From Panagrolaimus kolymaensis (taxonomy: Eukaryota > Nematoda > Chromadorea > Rhabditida > Panagrolaimidae): a stretch of DNA of 64,000 nucleotides. The notes beneath the pieces were generated by a model. The model saw only the letters and a list, made by a program, of their open reading frames with translations. It was not told the DNA's origin and did no database searches. Below are positions 1-9,208 of this stretch, one piece after another; the stretch's first letter is position 1, and every line of letters begins with the position of its first letter. Where the stretch lies: NCBI GenBank assembly GCA_028622995.1, contig JAJQJQ010000008.1, positions 2,480,001 to 2,544,000 on the forward strand, read 5' to 3'. The translations under genes were made by a program, and so were the position numbers.

Positions 1-52
1 ATGAATCAAAAGTTGCAGGGTTGGGATGAACAAAGTTGGTTGAAGATTCCAT
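1..52 (-). CDS. F-box-like family protein, 5' end only
   Basis: Partial gene cut by the left window edge. The minus-strand ATG at 52 opens MESSTNFVHPNPATFDS, which matches the conserved start (F-[IV]-HPNP-x-x-F) of the paralogues at 968-2496, 4859-5767 and 13570-14445. In those, this segment is followed by the F-box-like helix pair. Only 17 residues are visible, so integrity cannot be judged. It would be a sixth or seventh member of the local cluster. The family assignment rests on the motif alone. Confidence 0.6.
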   Translation of the reverse strand, partial: MESSTNFVHPNPATFDS

Positions 53-967
53 ATTTCATTAATTTTTTTAAGAATATCTAAAAGTCTAGAATATCGTAAA
101 ACGAGCAAAGCCTCAACACACAAAGTTTTTTTCCTCATAAAATTGTTTTTCCTTGCCAATATTTTTTTTCAGTTTTTCTGCGACCTTTGAGATTTAGGAA
201 TTTAAGGGTTAATAGAGGAGGAATAAAAAATTAATACTATAGATAATTAAAGTCCACCACTAAGGTCAGCGGAATATGATTATTTCACACTTGTAATAGC
301 TCTGCTATCGTAATGGGTTTAGCTTCCAGAGAATCAATCGTGCCTGCACGAAATCTTCCACTGTCAGAGTAGCTAATTGGTGGTTGCATGATGGATAAAC
401 ACGAAAAGACACGAAGAAGTTAAATTAAATGAAGTTTATTAAACAAACAAATAAATAATACCAAGTCACAAAAAAGAGGAGTCGAAAGTCGTCGTCGTTG
501 AAATCGAAGAAGTCGAAGTTCGAAGGAATGAATGTCCAATAAATCAAGTGTCGAAGAAAAATGAAGAAAAGATCAGCTAAGCATTCATGCAAAAATGAGA
601 GAGCATAAAGAATGAGGAGCGCATATTAAGAAACATATTGCCAGAGAATTGATGGAGAATTTAATGGAGATACTCAACACACTATTGTTTTTTCAAAAAA
701 GGGCAAGAGAAATTGTGGGTCAAAAAAACAATAGCCACATTGAAAAAAATATTTGTGACTCAAAAAGTTGATAGAAAGTTTTCCAATAAATAAATGGCCT
801 GGTTTAATAATTCATATCTGTATTCAAATAATTAACTAAGTTTTCTATAAATTAGCGACAACACTTTCTAGAATTTCTTATTTTTTATAAAAACAAATAA
901 AACATTGTTAAACAAGAAATTAAAATATTAAAAGAAAGTAAAAAACAAGACGAAAAATAGTTTTGTT
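53..967. other. Intergenic, no gene recognised
   Basis: AT-rich sequence between two minus-strand F-box-like genes. A 34-codon minus ORF at 285-389 has balanced composition but no homology I recognise and no partner exon. The 10-mer CTCAACACAC occurs near 112 and 673, and I see no element framed by it. Confidence 0.5.
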
Positions 968-1240
968 TTACTTAAAAAGCTTAATACTAGGTTTATTTTT
1001 GCCATTCCACATTTGAATCAATTCATCTATAGCATTACTTAAAGTTGTCCTGTATATTTCAAGTCCAATACATGCTATACAAAAATTATACTTAGAAGAT
1101 TTAGAGGCATTTTTTCCAACGAAATTAAGCAAAAGTGAAATATTTAAATCAGGCGACCAATTGAATATAAAAATATGGACAAAAAACCATTTTGATTTAG
1201 TTGACAGAAATTTAATATTTTCCAATGTTTCATTTGTTAA

Positions 1241-1937
1241 AGGGAGTAGGGTTCCGATCCCCCCCGAAATCAGAAAAAGTCGGGGAACGGGGAATCCCCG
1301 AAAATGGATTTTGACCCGGGGAATTCCCCGGCCGGGGAGAGCATCTGTCGGGGACGGGGAATCGAGGAATCCCCGAAATTCAAAAATTTTTCCCCGACAT
1401 TTTGAAAAGCCATTTTTTAAAGGAAATTTTTTTTCTTTTATGTAAATAATAGCATATTTAGTCTTAATTAATAAGAATCTAGAGTATGGGCTAATAAAAA
1501 CCCATGTTTTAAACAAAATAAAAATTCTCCCCGTATTTTTCCCCGTGAAAAATGGATCGGGGAAGGTACGGGGAATTCCCCGATTGGGAAAGCTGAATCG
1601 GGGAATCCCCGACCGGGGAACGATATTGGTCGGGGACGGGGAATCGGGGAGTTTCCCCGGGCCGGGGAATCGGGGAAAATCCCCGAGTTCGGGGGGGGGG
1701 GTCGGAACCCTAAAAGGGAGTGTCTCAGGCGATGGCAGGATTCCTTACTCCGGGTGTTCCTAGCCCGAAAGTTTTTTCACTGTCTCATAGCCTTCCAAAG
1801 TGCTACAAAAAGTTTGAAGCCTTTTGTAGCTATTTGCAAAAAAAGTTCCTTCCACGAAAAGCGTTTCGAAATGTTTCGTAAACAAAAACAAAGGGAGCCG
1901 GCGTAAGGAATTCCTGCCATCGCTTGAGACACTCCCT
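1241..1937. mobile_element. TTAA-flanked MITE (piggyBac-like target), host of a second element
   Basis: Terminal inverted repeats of about 40 bp start AGGGAGTGTCTCA on the left and end TGAGACACTCCCT on the right. They are flanked by TTAA at 1237-1240 and 1938-1941. The left repeat is interrupted after AGGGAG by the element at 1247-1712, so the MITE itself is about 223 bp. A TTAA duplication is the piggyBac signature. No transposase is encoded. Confidence 0.85.
1247..1712. mobile_element. GC-rich hAT-like MITE nested in another MITE
   Basis: Ends TAGGGTTCCGA and TCGGAACCCTA form inverted repeats. The flanks AAAGGGAG at 1239-1246 and 1713-1720 are a perfect 8-bp target duplication, the hAT hallmark. 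The interior is made of short CCCCGA/TCGGGG repeats, in sharp contrast to the AT-rich surroundings, and has no coding capacity. It is the younger of the two nested insertions because it splits the terminal repeat of the TTAA element. It is related to the element at 9229-9574. Confidence 0.88.
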
Positions 1938-2496
1938 TTAATATTTCTTTTTTATTTGCATAATAAAAAGTTTCAAGGTTTGGAAGTTTAATAAGAATTT
2001 TGTCAAGGGAAACGAACACACCTTTTTCATCTTTAATGTTTACATCTCGTAAATTCAGAAAAGTAATCTTTCCACCCTTCAAAAGAAAATTCATTTCAGC
2101 TAAACTTAAATTTTGATTTGGAATATTCAAACTTTGAAGAGTGCATCTATAAATATTTTTTGGGACTTTCAAATTATAATCATATGAACATTTTGATAAT
2201 TCTCCATTTAGCCAAAATTTATATTTGCTATAATCCGTAAGATATAATCCTTTCCCCCATCCGTTGTTGAAAGAACAAAAAAGTTTAATCTTTTCTTCGA
2301 AAACGTTTTCATCAACAACAATTATTTTATTTTGGAAGAAAAAATATTTGCAACTTTTTTGAAGTTTTAAAAGTCCATAAGGAGATTTAGGATTTTGAGT
2401 GATATAAGAAATAATTCCAAATGGAAGCGGAAAATATTGACGACTTATAATATCAAAAGCTGCAGGATTTGGGTGAATAAAAAAACCATCTTTCAT

Positions 2497-3187
2497 ATTA
2501 ACAAAACTTTTTTCAATATCTTAATAAGAAAAAGATATATTCTTCCAAGTCCACATACAATGAATAGAAAAATTATAAATAACAAATTTTTTCTTCGCAA
2601 ATTGCTTTTCTTCCCATTCAGCCAAATTTTATATTATTTTTGCCTTCAAGATATTTTTTGTTAATCAAAAGGGTAAAATCATTTCCTGGCCTACTGAAAA
2701 AAAAGAGGCTTGTCAAGAAAAAAGCCCATTAAGAATGGAGCATCTTTTTTCGTCAAGAAACTCCGTCTAAAAAAATCGATATAAACATCATATGTAGGTA
2801 GGTTTGTTTAATTCCATAATAATTTTGCATAATTTTTTTTAAAAATGTGATATGTTTTATTTTTTATTTTGTTTCGCACGTAGATTAAATTTGAACAAAA
2901 AGGTACATTTAATTATAAAAATGACCTCCAATGATGTTTTATCATACATAATTTCATGGAAGGATTTAAACGTCAGTTTCACATAAAATTAAAATTTTAA
3001 TCACACGCTTTTTTCTTCCTGCTCATTTACATAAATAAAACTTTCATTTTTTAATAATATAAAAAAAAGTTTTGTTTATAAAATTCTGTCGACTTTGGAT
3101 TGTATTACATTTTTGGTTGGTAAAGGAAAAAAGAGTCTTAAAAACATTAATAATTTCTGGTATTTGTAGACCAGAAAAAAATTAACA
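2497..3187. other. Intergenic, no gene recognised
   Basis: AT-rich spacer between the 5' end of the broken F-box-like gene and the thrombospondin-repeat gene. It has homopolymer runs and no ORF with recognisable composition, repeat or RNA gene that I can support. Confidence 0.5.
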
Positions 3188-4665
3188 ATGTTTGTTAAAT
3201 TTATATTTTTGACTTTTATTTTATTAAATTTTATTCCATCTTTGATATCTCAATGCACTACTTGTCAAGTTGGTGGAACTTGGTCGGAATGGAGTGTAGC
3301 AAACTGTAATGACACATGTGGATTATGTGGAGTTATGACTCAAACTCGAACTTGTACCTCTGAAGCATTTGGATGTCCATGCACAGGACCAACTTCACAA
3401 ATTGGAGCTCGATGTGAAGATTCAATTTGTCCTTTTCCCAGGCCCTCATGTTGCTCGACATATTCCAAAAGAGCCATGAGTGGAGGAATACTCAAATGTA
3501 TTCCTTTAACTAATTCTACAGCCCCAACAACTACAGTAGCAACACCAGCGACGACTGCAACATACACAATTTGCCCAGAAACAACTACCTCAACTTTAGC
3601 CACAACTACCACGACAGCTTGCATTTCCCCACCAGCGGGAATAAATCCTGAAGTATTTATTTTAAATGGAGTTTCATTGGTTGATGGCGCTTATGGAATG
3701 GCAACACCTTTGGGTAAGTTCTTTTTTTTCTATTTCATGGCAAAAATTTTAAATTATATCAAAATTAAAAAACTCTGGAATTTTTTTTATATATTTTGTT
3801 TTAAACAAAATTGAAAAAACTTTTTATCGAGAAAAAATCTGTTTTTAATTTTTTTGTCAGTTTTATCTGGAAAATTCTTGGTTGTTTTTTGTTGAAATTT
3901 TTCCTTTCGATATTTTTTCTCGTAAACTTACATTTTTTTATTTTCTCTAAATTGCGAATATATTAAAAGGATTTTTTTATTTCACCACTAGTAGAATATT
4001 TAAATATTTGTTGGCCAAAAATTGTGCTTTTTTTAAACAAAAAGAAACATAAATGCAGAAAAAAAAATATCTAGTGGAGCTTAAAATTAATCTTTCATAA
4101 AACTCTTTTTTTCCCATTTTTTTAATTTCCATAACGATTTTTTTTGAAACACAAAAATATGGCATCACTCAATAAAATAAAAAAAGAGCAAAACACAACT
4201 TCCTCGTTTTTTCTATTTTTTTTAATTTTTGTTTATCAAAATCAATATATCTTTTTTTCAGAAGATTGTGAAAAAACTAGCACTGGAACAAAAGCATATT
4301 ATTCTGGTGATACTACCCCTGATGTTCCAGCTGAAGGCTCTTCCGCAGGACAATGGGATCGATCATCTTGTGCGGATCCATGTGTTTGTGATTCCGCTGG
4401 AGAATGTTATCAAATTGTAGTTGGATCAAGCGATACTGATCCATCTATTGACCTTTATCCACATTGCACTTCCACAACAGATTGCTTTATTGCTTTAGTT
4501 ATGTCAAGCGATGGATCCCTTCAAAGCACAACAACAAGCAGTTCATATAATTCTGATAATCAAATAAATCCAGATGATTTTAATACTTTACCTGTTTCAG
4601 ATCCAAGTTATTTAAAAATTACGAGTATTGGATGCAATGGATGCCCGGTTAATATGGGTTCATAA
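3188..4665 (+). CDS. Secreted protein with thrombospondin type-1 repeat and Cys-rich C-terminus
   Basis: Two exons, 3188-3713 and 4262-4665 (GTAAGT donor, TTTTTTCAG acceptor, phase 1), giving about 309 aa. Residues 1-21 are a signal peptide (MFVKFIFLTFILLNFIPSLI). Next comes a TSP1-like segment with the WSEWS core and six spaced cysteines, then a Thr-rich, probably O-glycosylated linker (TTTVATPATTATYT). The exon 2 domain has eight cysteines and ends ITSIGCNGCPVNMGS, a layout seen in nematode-specific Cys-rich secreted proteins (C6/DUF281 type). That last assignment is tentative. An extracellular or cuticle-associated role is inferred from the architecture. The frame is intact and no neighbour is functionally related. 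Confidence 0.85.
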
Positions 4666-4858
4666 AAATAATATTAATTATAGGAAGATTATGTATTTAA
4701 ACTTTTTTGAATAATAAAAACAAATATAAATCGATTTTTTTATTAAGCCAACAAAGAAATACAAATTCAATAAAAAAATTCAAAAATACAATATTTTGAA
4801 AATATAAAAAATGTATCGAAAAAATAAATAAACAAAAAATAAAAAATTTCTAGTAGAA

Positions 4859-5767
4859 TTATGAAATCATAACTCTGGCATTTAAAGATTTTTCTATTTC
4901 TTTGACAGCAACTTGCAAATCTACGATAGCAGCTTGTAATTTTAATTTGGCAGAATTATTTGTTCCAAAATAAAAATAAAATTTTGAATGTTCGGATAAA
5001 AATTCACAATTACCTTTGACAAATTTGCATAAAAGCGTAATATCGGCATCAAGAGCCAGTTTACAGATTCTTATATTATAATATTCAAAACACTTTGTAT
5101 CAAATTTTAAAGCACACATTTTTTCAAACGTTTCGTTTGTGAAGATTTCATTTTCACAGCTATATTCAAGAACTTGAAGTTTTGGAGTCTTTTTAAGGAT
5201 TCTATCAAGCGAAACTATGGATCCATTTATGTCGTAAATATTTGAATAACGGAATCTTAAATTAATCAATTTTCCGCCATTTAATAGGAAATTTGCTTCT
5301 TTTAAAGTTAAATTTTTTTCTAAAATTGTTAAAACTACAAGATCGCATCGATAAATATAGTTTGGAATATTGATTGGAAGAGGGTTGAAAAGGCATGAAG
5401 TCTCATTATCACCCATTCCATCATTCCCAAAGCTTTGTATAAGCCAATATTTTTCATTTTTGATTGATTTAAGATAAATGGGCTTTTCATCATCTTCATC
5501 TTCTTCATCATCATTTGAGGAATTATAATACCATCCATTATGAATTCCTTGAAAAATAGCTTCATCAACAATAACAATTTTATTTCGAGCAAAAAAATAT
5601 TTGCAAGTTTTTTGAAGCTTCAAATAACCAACGGCAGAATATGGATTCTTTGAAATATAATGAATCAAAGTTGATGGAAGAGAAAAATTTTGATATCCAG
5701 GTGAATTGAAGGTATCAGGATTTGGATGAATAAAAGGGGCACACATTTCTTCGTCGGAGGAGTCCAT
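4859..5767 (-). CDS. F-box-like family protein, intact
   Basis: A single exon of 302 aa. The start at 5767 (MDSSDEEMCAPFIHPNPD) is chosen because the family motif FIHPNP follows directly; the open frame upstream lacks similarity to paralogues. Residues about 20-65 form the F-box-like region (FSLPSTLIHYISKNPYSAVG, then LKLQKTCKYFFARNKIVIVD). An acidic stretch SSNDDEEDEDDE lies near residue 90. The rest is the family's C-terminal half, with LLNGGK, SLDRILKKTPKL, FTNETFEKM and a C-terminal helix. This is the only member in the window with no visible lesion. A role as a substrate adaptor of an SCF ubiquitin ligase is inferred; an F-box profile search would be needed to confirm the domain. Confidence 0.8.
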   Translation of the reverse strand: MDSSDEEMCAPFIHPNPDTFNSPGYQNFSLPSTLIHYISKNPYSAVGYLKLQKTCKYFFARNKIVIVDEAIFQGIHNGWYYNSSNDDEEDEDDEKPIYLKSIKNEKYWLIQSFGNDGMGDNETSCLFNPLPINIPNYIYRCDLVVLTILEKNLTLKEANFLLNGGKLINLRFRYSNIYDINGSIVSLDRILKKTPKLQVLEYSCENEIFTNETFEKMCALKFDTKCFEYYNIRICKLALDADITLLCKFVKGNCEFLSEHSKFYFYFGTNNSAKLKLQAAIVDLQVAVKEIEKSLNARVMIS

Positions 5768-6294
5768 AATTTTTTTTCTTAAAAAAAAGTTTTTCAAAAC
5801 AAACAAAAACGAAAAAAGTAAGTGAATGGTAGTAAAAATGAATTTGAGAAATATAAATGAAGAATGACTAAGAATTATTAACCAAAAAAAATCCCTCATA
5901 AATTTCTTAAAAAGAAAAATATTTTGTTTTCTCTCTTTTTGTTGCATTTTTTGCACTTGGCCTTTGCCTTTAAAGAATATTTTTAGTGATTTTTGTTATG
6001 AGAGGATAAAAATTTTTTTCAAAAATATAAATTATAGCAAAAAGCCAATTGTCTTTATTATTTTTCTTTGAGCCCTTTAACAAAATATATGACGAAGTTG
6101 CTGAACTCGTTGAAACAATAATCTCTTTAAATAGACTTTTCATATTAAATTTTGCTTATACTTTTTATTATTAATAAAATTAAGCAATAATTTGTTTGAA
6201 TATACATAAGAGACGACAACATAGCATCATGAAAAATTTATATAAGAAAAAAAGAATGTTTTACCAAATAAAAGTAATTAAATTTATATTTCAC
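5768..6294. other. Intergenic, no gene recognised
   Basis: AT-rich spacer between two minus-strand F-box-like genes, ending at the left target duplication of the solo LTR. I see no supported feature. Confidence 0.5.
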
Positions 6295-6581
6295 TGTTGT
6301 GACTCCAACAACACGATGGATTCAAAGATGGCGCTTCTTATCGTTTCTCATGGTCTCGAATGGAATAAGGAAGCTTCGCTGCCTCGCCTATTTTGTATTT
6401 GTTTGTTTGTTGTTCTTTCATTTTGATTGATTGATTTTACTTTACTCTGTACTGTTTATTTAGCTGTTAGCTTACCGCTCGAGCTACAGCTTTGTTCCTG
6501 AATAAATTATCTCTATTTATATTTGTGTCAACCTACGGCCTTAAAGGAACTCTTTGTCTAACCAACTTCACGTTTAGGACA
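6295..6581. mobile_element. Solo LTR of a retrotransposon
   Basis: A 287-bp segment begins TGTTGTGACTCC and ends TTTAGGACA (TG...CA). It is flanked by perfect 5-bp duplications TTCAC at 6290-6294 and 6582-6586. It contains an AATAAA-type polyadenylation signal (CCTGAATAAATT) and is less AT-rich than its surroundings. This is the scar left when an LTR retrotransposon recombines out. It lies about 30 bp past the stop of the F-box-like gene at 6613-7436. The superfamily cannot be told without internal sequence. Confidence 0.85.
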
Positions 6582-6612
6582 TTCACAAATTATACGCGCT
6601 TCTATTGTGAAA

Positions 6613-7436
6613 TTAAGAAACATCTACTTTGATTTTCCAAGATTTTTCCATTTCTTTGAGAGCTGCTTCCAATTTCATTTTGTGCACATCTGCATTATTA
6701 ATTTCAAAGGAAAAATAAAAATTTGATCGATTAGATGAAAATCCAGAAATATGTTTGACAAATTTGCATAAAAGTGTAATATCAACATCTGAAGCCAATT
6801 GGTAAATCCAAAAAGCAAAATTAAAATTTCCTGTTGACTTAAATTTCAACGCACTCATTTTTTCAAACGTTTCATTGGTGAAAATTTCATCTTCGCATAA
6901 ATAACGTAAGTGTGTAAGTTTTGGAGTTTTTTCTAGAATTTTATTTATTGGGACCAATATTGCATTTTCGTCATGGATGTTGGACGTTTCATAGTGAAGA
7001 TATGTTAATTTTCCGCCATCCAAAAGGAAATTAATTTCGTTTATAGTAAAATTAGTTTTTAGAACAAATAAAGTATCAAGGCGGCATCGATAAATAAAGC
7101 TAGGAATATGCAGTGGAAGTGTATCGAGAGTAAGATTACATAAAGTTTTGGAAAACCAATATTTAACATTTCTTTGATCATTAAAATAAATAATTTTTAG
7201 CGATTTTAAAACTGAGTAACAATAAAGTCCTTTTTTGCCCATATAAATCCCTCGATCGACAGCGATGATTTTATTTTTAGCAAAAAAATATTTGCAAGTT
7301 TTGAAAGTCCATCTGGAGATTTTGGATTTTGAACGATGTAATAAATAATTGCAAATGGAAGAGAAAAGTATTGACGTCGGGGATAATCAAATGTTTTCAA
7401 ATTGATATTTTTCATAATATCCTCAAAATAATTCAT
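6613..7436 (-). pseudogene. F-box-like family gene with frameshift
   Basis: The N-terminal frame (ATG at 7436, MNYFEDIMKNINLK) covers the F-box-like region FSLPFAIIYYIVQNPKSPDG up to LSKL. The rest of the protein continues in another frame from about 7298 to the stop at 6613, with LLDGGK, INKILEKTPKL and FTNETFEKM. Compared with the paralogue at 51168-52027 (CTTCAAAAAACTTGC), this copy reads CTTGC directly after TTTCAAAA, which is a deletion of 8 bases. Restoring 8 bases would give the family signature KLQKTCKYFF. The rest of the frame is open, so decay looks recent, or the deletion is an assembly artefact. The family function is as inferred for the copy at 4859-5767. Confidence 0.8.
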
Positions 7437-7834
7437 TTTTATACCCAAACTAAATAATAATAATTTTTGAAGCAAGACAAGTAAAAAAAAACAAAGAAAG
7501 ATAATATTTTAAGTGAAATAAATCAATAAACTGTTTTTACTTGGTCATGTGAGCTCTTGGATATTTTTCTTTGGTTAAAATCAAATTTTTGTAATTATTC
7601 ATTCCCGCCAATTTCAGGCATGACAAAAAAAAGGTTTAATGACGAGCATAAAAAACTTTATTATTTATGAAGGACAATAACAGAAAAGATCAATATCTTC
7701 TCTAAAGCATTTTTAAAAGAAAAAAATATTGTTTCGTTTAAAAGTTCGGTTTTTATTTTTTTATAGAGAGTAAAAAAAATATTTTAAACTATTATAAAAT
7801 ATAATCAAATTTCTAAAACTTTATAACTTTGTAA
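7437..7834. other. Intergenic, no gene recognised
   Basis: AT-rich spacer between the frameshifted F-box-like gene and the 3' end of the C-type lectin locus. I see nothing supported here. Confidence 0.5.
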
Positions 7835-8804
7835 TTAAAGTTTTATTTGACAAATAGGCCGCAATGTTGCGCCACAAGGATAATTTTCTATTCCACATAT
7901 GTCACAATAGCTTCCATGTGCATTAATATCAGCACAACCTGAACTATTATAATTTGTATTTTTCATCCATACATCGTCATAGTCCCATGGTGTGTTATCT
8001 GCCCATTTCCAAGTTTTTCCATCATCATTAGAATATGCGCCGATCCAATATCTATCCCAAGAAACAAAAACAAAAGCTATAAATATATTTTTTTTAAATG
8101 TATGAGTTTAGTAAAATTTACATAAAAGCATATTTTTTTCTTCCCAACTATGTATGGAAGCTAAATCTCCACCATTCATTTCACAATATTTTTCTGCATC
8201 ATTCCAAGTTAAAAGACCTGTATCACTGGCAACTCCGTAGCAGGAATGCGTTGGTTGAAAATAAACATATGGACCGCTTCAATTGACATAAGCAGGGTAT
8301 GGAGTCGTTGTTGGTTGAGTTTTTTCTGTTGAACAAACAAATGGTTTATCTTTAAAACAATCATCTGCTTTCCATCTTCCATCTGCAATGGATAAAGCTA
8401 CACAATCTTGCCCAGAAATACTCGAATTGGGTGGTAATTCAGAGAAATCAAAAGTTGTTCCATCGGTCCATGTCCAATTTCCGGGAGACATTAAATCGGT
8501 TAAACCAATCCAAAAATCCGTCATTGTACTGTCAGGGAAATAAGTTGCTTCTTCCTCTGAAATCTTTTACTCTGTCAAAAAGAAAAAATTAAATTAAGTT
8601 ACGAGCAAGTAAAGCATTGGTAAATCCATCATGAATGAAAACAAGATGACCGCCTTTTTTAACACAAAATGCTTCAGCCGCAGCAAATCCAGTCCCATTT
8701 GATTGGAAATAGAAACAATTAGTTTGCCATTCAAAACTTCCATCTGGGCATTGGGGAGCGATATAACAAATAATGATAATCGAGAAAACAAAATATCGAA
8801 GCAT
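7835..8804 (-). pseudogene. Secreted protein with two C-type lectin domains, interrupted by one in-frame TGA
   Basis: Three exons, 8804-8603, 8556-8122 and 8076-7835, all phases matching. The first begins MLRYFVFSIIIICYIAPQCP, a signal peptide running straight into CTLD 1 (SFEWQTNCFYF, GGHLVFIHD, FWIGLTD, WTWTDGT, WKADDC, PFVCST). CTLD 2 follows (CYGVASDTGLLTWNDAEKYC, GGDLASIHSW, YWIGAYSNDDGKTWKWAD, PICQIKL). The linker carries TGA at 8281-8279 exactly where such proteins normally have the first Cys of the next domain. Removing that one codon leaves 292 open codons. It could be a nonsense allele, a readthrough or an assembly error; the upstream part alone would still encode a one-domain lectin of about 174 aa. 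Extracellular, probably carbohydrate-binding or immune-related by family. Confidence 0.8.
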
Positions 8805-9208
8805 TTTACAATATTATTTTATTTGACTGCTTTTATTTTTTAAAATTTTTCACTATAAACAAAATAAAAATTAAGTAAAATTTTTTAATGATATTTTTTC
8901 AAAAAGGTGAAAAATTTTAAAATTGATAAGAAGGAACATTTCAAAAAATTTGTTTATCACTCGTCAATTACTTGTTTTATTGCTTTTAATTCTTTTTTTG
9001 AAAATGCTTTATAATGTTAAAGAAGTTTGAGTTGTTTGTTGAGCATCCTATTCACATCAAGCAAGCAGAATTTCATTTTTAATACAATACCTACGTCCGT
9101 TTAAAATGCTATCCGCTAATATTGATAAAAAAAAAGAAGCCTTTTGAAAAATGACATTTTATTGATTTTTATTGATTTTTCTTTCTCTTTGCAAACTAAA
9201 TTTTTACC
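8805..9208. other. Intergenic, no gene recognised
   Basis: Spacer between the divergently transcribed lectin locus and the Hsp70-derived gene. It must hold both promoters, but I recognise no clear TATA box or other element. Confidence 0.5.

Larger units (their letters stand above)
968..2496 (-). pseudogene. F-box-like family gene split by nested transposons
   Basis: The N-terminal part (2496 down to 1942) reads MKDGFFIHPNPAAFD and continues through the F-box-like segment FPLPFGIISYITQNPKSPYG and LLKLQKSCKYFF. The C-terminal part (1236 down to 968) reads LTNETLENIK to the stop. Removing bases 1241-1940 (the nested elements plus one TTAA) joins the halves in frame at a single TTAA, giving the stretch KKEILTNETLENIK, colinear with KIEIFTIETLENIK in the paralogue at 13570-14445. 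The gene is therefore otherwise intact at about 275 codons and has no intron. F-box proteins usually act as Skp1-Cullin ubiquitin ligase adaptors; that role here is inferred from family resemblance only. With the insertion present the reading frame runs into transposon sequence, so the locus is probably null. Confidence 0.85.

Noticed and set aside
285..389. Minus-strand 34-codon ORF (MQPPISYSDSGRFRAG...)
   Set aside because: Composition looks coding, but there is no family match, no partner exon and a possible donor only. Too little to call a gene.
1161..1763. ORFs rich in Gly, Arg and Pro across the GC-rich MITE
   Set aside because: They are by-products of CCCCGA/TCGGGG tracts inside a transposon. 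The same kind of ORF appears in the related element at 9229-9574.
3524..3625. ORF on the minus strand opposite the Thr-rich linker
   Set aside because: A low-complexity ACN/ACA codon run on the plus strand creates an open antisense frame rich in Val.
8279..8281. TGA as a selenocysteine codon in the lectin gene
   Set aside because: It replaces a disulfide Cys in an extracellular linker, which is not a redox active site; no SECIS-like hairpin was seen, and nematodes have few or no selenoproteins. A nonsense change is simpler.
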